A stretch of DNA of 10,767 nucleotides from the NCBI GenBank assembly GCA_022360595.1, contig JAKSCN010000646.1:1-10767 (forward strand). The letters run 5' to 3'. Under the pieces are notes generated by a model that saw only the letters and a program-made list of their open reading frames with translations, did no database searches and was not told where the DNA came from. Below, piece after piece: positions 1-6,228 of this stretch. Position 1 is the first letter of the stretch. Every line of letters begins with the position of its first letter. The stretch is from Chromatiales bacterium. Lineage in GTDB: Bacteria > Pseudomonadota > Gammaproteobacteria > Chromatiales > Chromatiaceae. Position numbers and translations under genes: made by a program.

Positions 1-156
1 AGCATGGGTCATCCGGTAGGTGCATCGGGCAGCCGTCTGGTGCTGCATCTGGCCCGGGTGCTGGAGCGTACCGAAAGTAGACGGGCTATCGCCAGTCTCT
101 GTATCGGTGGTGGTCAGGGTGGTGCGATGTTGATTGAGAGAGCAACGGAGGTATAG
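1..156 (+). CDS. Acetyl-CoA acyltransferase (thiolase), C-terminal end only
   Basis: This is the last 51 codons of a thiolase whose start lies before the window; the frame is open from base 1 to the TAG at 154-156. Two thiolase signatures are visible: GHPVGASG near the start, whose His is the catalytic base, and CIGGGQGG near the end, whose Cys is the second active-site cysteine. Thiolases of this type cleave 3-ketoacyl-CoA to acetyl-CoA and a shortened acyl-CoA, the last step of beta-oxidation. It is immediately followed by the FadJ-like gene, with no gap, which matches a FadI-FadJ pair. FadI and FadA cannot be separated from this fragment, and a biosynthetic acetyl-CoA acetyltransferase is a less likely alternative given the neighbours. 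Confidence 0.9.
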   Translation, partial: SMGHPVGASGSRLVLHLARVLERTESRRAIASLCIGGGQGGAMLIERATEV

Positions 157-2184
157 GTGATGGATACACATATGCACTGGACGCGCGATATGGATGGAAT
201 TGTCTGGCTCCATCTGGATCAGCAAAAGAGCAGCGTTAATACACTCTCCAGTGAGGTATTGATTGAACTTGGCCGGGCTATCGACGAGATAGCACAGACA
301 ACACCGGCAGGATTGGTGCTTCTGTCAGATAAACCGACCGGTTTTATCGCTGGCGCGGATGTCAATGAGTTTTCCAATATCGCCAACGCCAAAGAGGCCG
401 AATCCTATATCCACCAGGCTCACAAAATTCTTGCGCGTATTGAAGGGCTGCCCTGTGCAACCGTCGCGATGATCACCGGTTTTTGCCTGGGTGGCGGTTT
501 GGAGCTTGCCCTAGCCTGCCGTTACCGAGTGGCTGAAGATGCACCCAGTACCCGCATTGGGTTCCCTGAAGTGAAATTGGGCATTTTTCCCGGTTTTGGC
601 GGCAGTGTCCGGAGCATTCAAAAGGCGGGGGTATTAAAAGCAATGCCGCTCATGCTGAGTGGCAGAACACTCAATGCTCGTGCTGCCAAAAAGCAGGGAC
701 TGGTCGATTTGATCGTGCCGAAACGACAACTGGTAAATGGCGTTAAACAACTGTTGCTAAGCCGCCCTGCCGTTGCTAAAGCAAACCGCTGGCAGCGTAT
801 GTTGAACCATACGCCGCTACGTTCGGTGGTTGCTCACTACCTGACTGCGCAGACCAGAAAACAAGCTAAGCCTGAGCACTACCCGGCACCCTTTGCCTTG
901 ATAGAGCACTGGAAAAGGACGGGTGATGACCCTGACAAGATGTATGCCAGTGAAGCCCGATCGGTATCGGAACTGATCTGTGGCAGCACATCCAAAAACC
1001 TGGTGCATGTCTATCAACTGCAAGAGAAGTTGAAGCGGCTGGGCAGTGAAGCGGAAGGGTTTAAGCCTCAGCATGTGCATGTCATTGGCGGCGGTATCAT
1101 GGGAGGAGATATTGCGGCTTGGTGTGCTTTGCGAGGAATGCGCGTGACACTCCAGGACCGGGAGGCGAAATACCTGACTCAGGCCGTTGCCCGGGCTGAT
1201 CAACTGTTCAAAAAGCGGCTCAAAAACAGCTATCTGGTACAGGCCGCCAATGACCGATTGATGCCTGACCTGAAAGGCCATGGTGTCTCCAAAGCCGACG
1301 TTGTCATTGAGGCGATTTTTGAGGACATCGAGGCCAAACAGGCGCTCTATCGGGAGATTGAGCCAAAGCTAAAAGAAGATGCATTGCTGGCCACCAATAC
1401 CTCCAGTATTCCGCTGGAGACGCTGGCTGAAGTTCTGGAGAGTCCGGGGCGATTTATCGGTCTGCACTTCTTCAATCCGGTGGCCAAGATGTTGTTGGTG
1501 GAAGTGGTTCATCGTAAAGAGGCTCTGCCGCAACAGATTGATCGCGCCTGCGCCTTTGTGAAGCAGATAGGCAAATTGCCGCTGCCGGTTAAAAGTAGCC
1601 CCGGTTTTCTGGTCAACCGAATTCTTATGCCCTATCTGCTGGAGGCGGTGAATCTCTACGACGAAGGCGTTCAGCCCGAGATTATCGACCGGGCAGCCCT
1701 CGATTTCGGTATGCCGATGGGGCCTATTGAGCTGGCCGATACGGTCGGTCTGGATATCTGTCTGTCGGTGGCCGAGAAACTCTCGCAACATTACGGGAAT
1801 GAGGTACCTGACACGCTTGGCCGACTGGTCAAGCAAGGTGCGCTGGGTAGAAAGTCGGGTCAGGGCTTTTATACCTACGACGCTACCGGTAAGCGCATTG
1901 GGCAGAAGGTTGCTTCATCACCCAATTTGCACCAACTGGCTGATCGCATGATTCTGCGTCTGTTGAATGAATCCGTTGCTTGCCTGAACGAGCAGATTGT
2001 TGAGAACGAAGACCTACTGGATGCAGGTGTCATATTCGGAACGGGCTTTGCCCCCTTCCGAGGAGGCCCCCTGCACTATATCCATCAAGCCGGCTCTGAA
2101 AAGATGCAGTTGCGGCTGAATCAATTTGAGAAGCAGTTGGGAAGAAGATTTGCCGCCACCCACGGGTGGCAGGCTGTTGTGTGA
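157..2184 (+). CDS. fadJ: FadJ-like multifunctional enoyl-CoA hydratase / 3-hydroxyacyl-CoA dehydrogenase
   Basis: This is the alpha subunit of a fatty-acid oxidation complex, catalysing hydration of trans-2-enoyl-CoA and NAD-dependent oxidation of 3-hydroxyacyl-CoA. Residues about 10-200 are a crotonase domain with both acid residues, E116 in GGGLEL and E138 in GFPEVKLG. A Rossmann domain begins at residue 309 with GGGIMGG. The dehydrogenase dyad H437 (LHFFNP) and E449 keeps the 12-residue spacing known in FadB, and NTSS at 414-417 and N487 are also present. Two C-terminal dehydrogenase domains follow to about residue 640. At 675 residues it is a little shorter than E. coli FadJ or FadB. The start could be GTG 157 or ATG 160; GGAGG at 147-151 is 8 nt from ATG 160, which I slightly prefer biologically, a one-codon difference. 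It directly abuts the thiolase stop and is probably translationally coupled to it. Confidence 0.93.
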   Translation: MMDTHMHWTRDMDGIVWLHLDQQKSSVNTLSSEVLIELGRAIDEIAQTTPAGLVLLSDKPTGFIAGADVNEFSNIANAKEAESYIHQAHKILARIEGLPCATVAMITGFCLGGGLELALACRYRVAEDAPSTRIGFPEVKLGIFPGFGGSVRSIQKAGVLKAMPLMLSGRTLNARAAKKQGLVDLIVPKRQLVNGVKQLLLSRPAVAKANRWQRMLNHTPLRSVVAHYLTAQTRKQAKPEHYPAPFALIEHWKRTGDDPDKMYASEARSVSELICGSTSKNLVHVYQLQEKLKRLGSEAEGFKPQHVHVIGGGIMGGDIAAWCALRGMRVTLQDREAKYLTQAVARADQLFKKRLKNSYLVQAANDRLMPDLKGHGVSKADVVIEAIFEDIEAKQALYREIEPKLKEDALLATNTSSIPLETLAEVLESPGRFIGLHFFNPVAKMLLVEVVHRKEALPQQIDRACAFVKQIGKLPLPVKSSPGFLVNRILMPYLLEAVNLYDEGVQPEIIDRAALDFGMPMGPIELADTVGLDICLSVAEKLSQHYGNEVPDTLGRLVKQGALGRKSGQGFYTYDATGKRIGQKVASSPNLHQLADRMILRLLNESVACLNEQIVENEDLLDAGVIFGTGFAPFRGGPLHYIHQAGSEKMQLRLNQFEKQLGRRFAATHGWQAVV

Positions 2185-2206
2185 TTGGGAACCTGGGAGG
2201 TTAACG

Positions 2207-4000
2207 ATGACTACCGATATTATTCCCCTTGAGCAAGCTAAAACGCTACATGGCGCCTTTAAAGAGCGTGTGCAGCGTTCACCCAATGCCACCGCTTTTG
2301 TGCAATATGAAGCGGCATCAGATCAGTGGGTCGAGTACAGTTGGCAACAGACAGCCGACGCTATTGCCCGCTGGCAAGCGGTAATGCAATCCGAAGCGCT
2401 GGAAACCGGTGATCGTGTCGCGGTTATGTTGAGAAACTGCTGGGAATGGGTAGTCTTCGATCAAGCCGCGCTCGGGCTGGGGCTGGTGACCGTGCCCCTC
2501 TACACCAATGACCGCCCGGACAATATCGCCTACATCCTTGATCACTCGGATAGCAAACTCCTGCTCATCGAGAACAATGAACAGTGGGTGGAGCTACTCT
2601 CGGTGGCTGATCAGCTAACAGGGCTGGAGCGAATCATCACCCTGGAACCCGTGGTCAATCGATCAGGACTGCCAGTGGTGACAGTGGACGACTGGCTAGG
2701 TGACGAGCATGCTGAGTTGGTCACTGCGGACGTGCCTGTTGATAGCCTGGCCACAATCGTCTACACCTCAGGCACTACGGGGCGACCCAAAGGGGTCATG
2801 CTGAGCCACCACAATATTCTCTGGAATGCGACAGCCGGACTGCAAACCGTGGATATCTATCCGACGGATGTATCACTCTCATTTCTGCCTTTGTCGCACA
2901 CTCTTGAGAGAACTGTAGGTTACTACCTGTTGATCCTGGCCGGCGCACAAATCACTTTTGCGCGTTCCATTGCCGATTTGGCGGAAGATCTAACGATCGC
3001 AAAGCCGACTGTGCTGATTTCCGTGCCGCGTATTTTTGAGCGTGTCTACGCCAAAATCACTGAAAAGCTGAGCCACGACTCGGCCGTGGTGCAGTGGCTG
3101 TTCAAGACGACGGCCTCTACCGGGTTACGGCGCTTTGAGTATGAACAAAAACGGGGGCAATGGCACTACTCAATGCTGTTTTTGCCCATTCTGGAGCGAT
3201 TGGTGTCGAAAAAGATTCAGGCTAAATTGGGTGGGCGTTTGCGCTTTGCTATCAGTGGTGGGGCCGCCCTCTCCCCTGAAATTGCAAAACTCTTTATTGG
3301 CTTGGGGGTTCCGATCCAGCAGGGTTATGGTCTGACCGAGTCGAGCCCCATCATCAGTGTGAACAGAATTGGAGATAATATTCCCGAAAGTATCGGTCCG
3401 CCTTTACCAGGTGTTGAGATAAAAGTTGGTGAAGATGATGAGCTGCTCACCCGTAGTCCCGCAGTGATGCTCGGCTATTGGAAAAACCAGGAAGCGACCG
3501 ACGAGGTAATCGATGCGGATGGATGGTTACACACCGGTGATCAGGTACGTATCGAAGAGGAGCATATCTTTATCACGGGCCGTCTGAAAGAGATTATCGT
3601 AATGGCCAACGGGGAGAAAGTCTCACCTGCTGACATGGAGATCGCCATCTCCTTGGATTCCGCTATTGAACAGGTAATCGTTATCGGTGAGAAGCGCCCT
3701 TACCTATCGGCATTGGTTGTACCCAATCCTGAAAAACTCGAAGAGATCGCCCAGGATATGCACCTGGACAGTCATAGTAAGGACTTTATTAAAAACCCGA
3801 GACTTCACGAGCGGCTACTCGATATTATCCATGATCGCCTACGCAGTTTCCCGGGCTATGCCGAGGTGCGCCGTATCGGTATCGTTGAAGAGGCCTGGAG
3901 TATCGAGAACGGCATGATGACACCGACAATGAAACTAAAACGTAAGCGGGTGCTGAATAAAAACAGTGGTTTGGTAAAAGTTCTCTATTCAGGGCACTAA
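2207..4000 (+). CDS. Long-chain fatty acid--CoA ligase (AMP-forming)
   Basis: This 597-residue protein belongs to the adenylate-forming (ANL) superfamily and would convert a free fatty acid, ATP and CoA to acyl-CoA. Visible motifs in order are the phosphate loop YTSGTTGRPKG at 186-196, YGLTE at 374-378, TGD at 443-445, GRLKEIIV from 458, and PTMKLKR near the C-terminus with K576 the expected adenylation lysine. The long middle section and the C-terminal end resemble the FAA1/FadD15-type long-chain synthetases more than E. coli FadD. I chose ATG 2207 because GGGAGG at 2195-2200 is 6 nt upstream; the open frame extends to 2126, but that extension lies over the end of fadJ and has no synthetase-like sequence. 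It lies 22 bp after fadJ, so the three genes form one beta-oxidation operon. The exact chain-length preference cannot be read from sequence. Confidence 0.92.
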   Translation: MTTDIIPLEQAKTLHGAFKERVQRSPNATAFVQYEAASDQWVEYSWQQTADAIARWQAVMQSEALETGDRVAVMLRNCWEWVVFDQAALGLGLVTVPLYTNDRPDNIAYILDHSDSKLLLIENNEQWVELLSVADQLTGLERIITLEPVVNRSGLPVVTVDDWLGDEHAELVTADVPVDSLATIVYTSGTTGRPKGVMLSHHNILWNATAGLQTVDIYPTDVSLSFLPLSHTLERTVGYYLLILAGAQITFARSIADLAEDLTIAKPTVLISVPRIFERVYAKITEKLSHDSAVVQWLFKTTASTGLRRFEYEQKRGQWHYSMLFLPILERLVSKKIQAKLGGRLRFAISGGAALSPEIAKLFIGLGVPIQQGYGLTESSPIISVNRIGDNIPESIGPPLPGVEIKVGEDDELLTRSPAVMLGYWKNQEATDEVIDADGWLHTGDQVRIEEEHIFITGRLKEIIVMANGEKVSPADMEIAISLDSAIEQVIVIGEKRPYLSALVVPNPEKLEEIAQDMHLDSHSKDFIKNPRLHERLLDIIHDRLRSFPGYAEVRRIGIVEEAWSIENGMMTPTMKLKRKRVLNKNSGLVKVLYSGH

Positions 4001-4014
4001 AGATGTTCTGATTA

Positions 4015-4171
4015 GGGCCTGTTAACACTAATTAAATCGTCACTGCCAATGGCCATTTTTGTCCAGCAAGGTAGAAGGAGCGCCTTGTAGCGGCTTACAT
4101 AAGTGGCTGATAGCGCCGAGTGGTGCTTTTTTAGGCTCAACAGTGGCAATCAAATTAGTGTTAACAGGCCC
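4015..4171. repeat. MITE-like element, copy 1 (157 bp)
   Basis: The element starts with GGGCCTGTTAACACTAATT and ends with its exact reverse complement (4015-4033 and 4153-4171). Including the flanking bases, the perfect inverted repeat is 25 bp (4009-4033 with 4153-4177), and a weaker match continues to CACTG about 31 bp in. TA lies on both sides (4013-4014 and 4172-4173), consistent with a TA target duplication. It has no room for a transposase. A related copy at 5496-5677 shares the terminal repeats and the internal block CGCCGAGTGGTGCTTT (here at 4114-4129). It begins 15 bp after the acyl-CoA ligase stop codon. TA-flanked miniature elements are typical of IS630/Tc1-mariner-type mobilisation, but I cannot name the parent family. 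Confidence 0.85.
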
Positions 4172-4180
4172 TAATCAAAG

Positions 4181-4212
4181 ACTACCCGCTCGGGGGGTAG
4201 TATTTAATTATT
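4181..4212 (+). terminator. Possible rho-independent terminator (weak, maybe bidirectional)
   Basis: ACTACCC (4181-4187) pairs with GGGTAGT (4195-4201) around a 7-nt loop, giving a 7-bp stem followed by the AT-rich ATTTAATTATT. The T-tract is interrupted, so this is a weak call. In the minus direction the stem is followed by CTTTGATT, so it could also end the minus-strand gene whose stop is at 4247. Its position just beyond the MITE-like copy 1 suggests it was originally close behind the fatty-acid operon. Confidence 0.45.
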
Positions 4213-4246
4213 AGATAACACTTATAAACAATCCGAATCCAAATAA

Positions 4247-5383
4247 TTATGAACGCCTTATGAATTTGCGCGGATCTTTTTTATACCCTACGTTTTCAAA
4301 ATAGAAATCAGGTATATCCTCTGGGTTTTTGTAGATAGTCCACCCGCAAGGCTTCTGAGGATCCTCATTAAATTCGGTGACATAGATGGGCCAACCGAAT
4401 CGTTCAATAGAAGTAATGGTGTTAAAGGCACAATGGGCGCAGTATGGCGGCACCTCGTTTTTCTTTCCAAACGTGGCCGAAGAGGCACTGGACAATCGGT
4501 ACTGCCGGGCCCCTAACCTACGCCTCATGGCTCCGCCGCTTCCGCAGGGGTCGAAGATGAGCTGATAACGGTCTTCATGCTCTATCAGGAGTGCTGTTCC
4601 CTCCCTGTTCGGTCCAGAATAGTGGTCACGGAGATGCTCTAACAAAAATGCTGCAAGTTGTTTCTGAGAAAGTGTTGAACCGAATTGCCAAAGGGCATGG
4701 CTAAACGGAGCAATTTTAAAACTCTGGTCTACCAGTTGCTCCGCAACCAATTGCCCAAACTGGATGGCTGCAACCGTAGGAAAAGAATCAGTGTACTGCA
4801 TGAGCGCATCGTGCCAAGTACGCGCGCAGATAAAATACTCATGGTACCTTGTGTGCACAGTAGCCTGCTTTCCCGAATCAAGCGAATCCAGGAGTCGAGA
4901 CTTGTAAAGCTCGTACATCTCCAGTGCATCAGACAGAAAGGTCGATATTTGCCCCTCATTCAATCCCTCTATCACTGCTTGCGCTAGCTGTGGGGTCAAT
5001 TTGTTAGGATCGAGAAGTAATGCAACATTACCTACGACCTTATGCTCTAAGGAGCCTGTTTCTGATATAGATCTGACGTTTTCTGTCCAATGCTGGTAAG
5101 CGAGGTCCGTAGCAAGAAGTGCATTGTCATGATTAAGCAGTTTTTCAGCGGCACACTGATACGCGCAGAACCATTGCGAAAAGATAACTATCATTGTTTT
5201 CATTGACGCAAACTGCAGTTCTAGATACTGGTAGGCCGTTTCGAAATCTTTTACTTCTATTGCATCACAGACACGTTGGTAGTTAGATACAGCTAGTTCG
5301 GATGGGTCGCCCATTCTCATGGGCGTATTTGAGGGTTCGAAGATTTCTATACGTTCCGGTCCGACAAAGTAATCGCTATCCAT
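4247..5383 (-). CDS. Uncharacterised protein with C-terminal four-cysteine pattern
   Basis: I do not recognise this 378-residue protein. The N-terminal two thirds look largely helical and contain no motif I can assign. The C-terminal third holds four cysteines in a motif-like setting: C280 in FDPCGSGGAMRRR, C315 and C318 in PPYCAHCAF, and C346 in KPCGWTIYK, followed by a tyrosine- and proline-rich tail. The CxxC plus two further cysteines could bind zinc or an iron-sulfur cluster, which is inference. There is no signal peptide or membrane segment, so it is probably cytosolic. I chose ATG 5383; the open frame continues upstream to a GTG at 5509, but that start lies inside the terminal repeat of MITE-like copy 2. 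No strong Shine-Dalgarno is visible, only GGGAA about 12 nt upstream. It is a lone gene between two MITE-like copies and appears modestly AT-richer than the flanking operons by eye, which would fit acquired cargo. Confidence 0.75.
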   Translation of the reverse strand: MDSDYFVGPERIEIFEPSNTPMRMGDPSELAVSNYQRVCDAIEVKDFETAYQYLELQFASMKTMIVIFSQWFCAYQCAAEKLLNHDNALLATDLAYQHWTENVRSISETGSLEHKVVGNVALLLDPNKLTPQLAQAVIEGLNEGQISTFLSDALEMYELYKSRLLDSLDSGKQATVHTRYHEYFICARTWHDALMQYTDSFPTVAAIQFGQLVAEQLVDQSFKIAPFSHALWQFGSTLSQKQLAAFLLEHLRDHYSGPNREGTALLIEHEDRYQLIFDPCGSGGAMRRRLGARQYRLSSASSATFGKKNEVPPYCAHCAFNTITSIERFGWPIYVTEFNEDPQKPCGWTIYKNPEDIPDFYFENVGYKKDPRKFIRRS

Positions 5384-5418
5384 TTTCAATTCGTTTCCCG
5401 CACTGTAAAGCCAGTTGG

Positions 5419-5446
5419 TTAATATTAAGTGAAATGGGTAAATCAA
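5419..5446 (-). promoter_or_regulatory. Candidate promoter of the uncharacterised gene
   Basis: On the minus strand TTGATT (5446-5441) and TATTAA (5424-5419) are separated by 16 nt; each matches four of six bases of the sigma70 consensus. Transcription would begin near 5412, giving a leader of roughly 29 nt before ATG 5383. It lies between the gene and MITE-like copy 2, so the gene need not depend on the element for expression. Confidence 0.35.
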
Positions 5447-5495
5447 ATACCACTTTTCTGCTTTTGTAGCGGTAATGTTATTCGCAGTGATACCA

Positions 5496-5677
5496 GGGCC
5501 TGTTAACACTAATTAAATAGTCACTGTTGAACTTAAAAATCACCAATCAAGGCATGAGGATCGCAGTTTGGTTGCTCCAAATAAGTGACGAGTAACGCCG
5601 AGTGGTGCTTTGCCCCCCTCCTTTTCTGAATATATGGGATCAATGGCAGTGATGATTAAATTAGTGTCAGCAGGCCC
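5496..5677. repeat. MITE-like element, copy 2 (182 bp)
   Basis: The left end is the same 19 bases as copy 1, and the first 31 bases differ from copy 1 at one position. The right end is an imperfect reverse complement (GACACTAATT core, with the terminal half reading CAGCAGGCCC instead of AACAGGCCC). The internal block CGCCGAGTGGTGCTTT is at 5596-5611, 100 bases from the left end, against 99 in copy 1, so both copies share orientation. The extra length is in the right part, a C- and T-rich stretch after the block. The right flank is TA (5678-5679) but the left flank is CA (5494-5495), so a TA duplication is not intact. No transposase is encoded. Confidence 0.8.
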
Positions 5678-5764
5678 TAAGCTCTATCCCTTTCCGGGAA
5701 CCCGCATGGTATCCTAGAGCCAATCAAATTTCAGAAAAAACTCTCTAATAGTGTGGTAATCAGC

Positions 5765-6178
5765 ATGCAGGACAGTGACCAGCAAACCCTTTGTAAACTT
5801 GGCGAAAGACAGATGACCATCAGGGTGCTGGCGATGCCCGCCGACACCAATCCGTCTGGGGATATTTTTGGCGGTTGGTTGATGTCCCAGGCCGATGTGG
5901 GGGGCAGTATCATTGCGGTACAGGTATCCCAGGGCCGCGTGGTTACTGTAGCGGTCAATGAATTTCTGTTCATCAAGCCCGTCTTTGTAGGCGACTTGGT
6001 CAGTTGCTATGCTGGTGCTGAGAAGATTGGTCGTACCTCTATCACCGTCCAGGTGGATATCTACGCCGAGCGTTCACGCGACCCGAACACTAAAGAGCTG
6101 GTTGCCAAGGCGACCATCACCTATGTCGCGGTTGATGACGACCGCAAGCCGCGTGTAATTGGACCGATAGAGTGCTGA
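5765..6178 (+). CDS. yciA: YciA-type acyl-CoA thioesterase
   Basis: This 137-residue hotdog-fold protein would hydrolyse acyl-CoA to free acid and CoA in the cytosol. It follows the YciA pattern closely: LAMPADTNPSGDIFGGWLMSQ at 22-42, with N29 and D33 in the active-site segment, then GRVVTVAVNEFLF at 57-69, VGDLVSCYA, and the closing TYVAVDDDRKPR. Length matches E. coli YciA (about 132). I chose ATG 5765; GTG 5753 is four codons earlier in the same frame, and neither has a clear Shine-Dalgarno. YciA is known as a broad thioesterase thought to help CoA recycling and membrane lipid metabolism. It is 50 bp before the phosphotransferase gene, so co-transcription is possible. Its proximity to the beta-oxidation operon is thematically consistent, though an accessory island separates them. 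Confidence 0.9.
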   Translation: MQDSDQQTLCKLGERQMTIRVLAMPADTNPSGDIFGGWLMSQADVGGSIIAVQVSQGRVVTVAVNEFLFIKPVFVGDLVSCYAGAEKIGRTSITVQVDIYAERSRDPNTKELVAKATITYVAVDDDRKPRVIGPIEC

Positions 6179-6228
6179 CCACGACAACATTCTGAAAACA
6201 ATAACAGATCAGTAACACAGGGGGCAGT

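Larger units (their letters stand above)
5384..5764. other. Non-coding interval between the uncharacterised gene and yciA
   Basis: This 381-bp stretch holds the candidate minus-strand promoter near 5419-5446, the whole of MITE-like copy 2, and about 87 bp upstream of yciA. In that last part GCTCTA (5681-5686) and TAGAGC (5715-5720) could pair around a 28-nt loop, but I could not identify a convincing promoter or terminator. Confidence 0.6.

Noticed and set aside
1369..1836. 155-codon open frame on the minus strand inside fadJ
   Set aside because: It lies entirely within a fadJ region encoding recognisable dehydrogenase motifs and has no family-like sequence or ribosome binding site.
2126..2206. 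27-codon upstream extension of the acyl-CoA ligase
   Set aside because: It overlaps the fadJ end, lacks a good ribosome binding site, and ATG 2207 has GGGAGG at correct spacing.
4685..4987. 100-codon plus-strand frame inside the uncharacterised minus-strand gene
   Set aside because: The minus frame is open for more than 370 codons and carries motif-like cysteines; the plus frame is a shadow with no start signal.
4015..5677. A composite insertion sequence with its own transposase
   Set aside because: The only gene between the elements shows no transposase motif I can recognise, and each element is too short to encode one.
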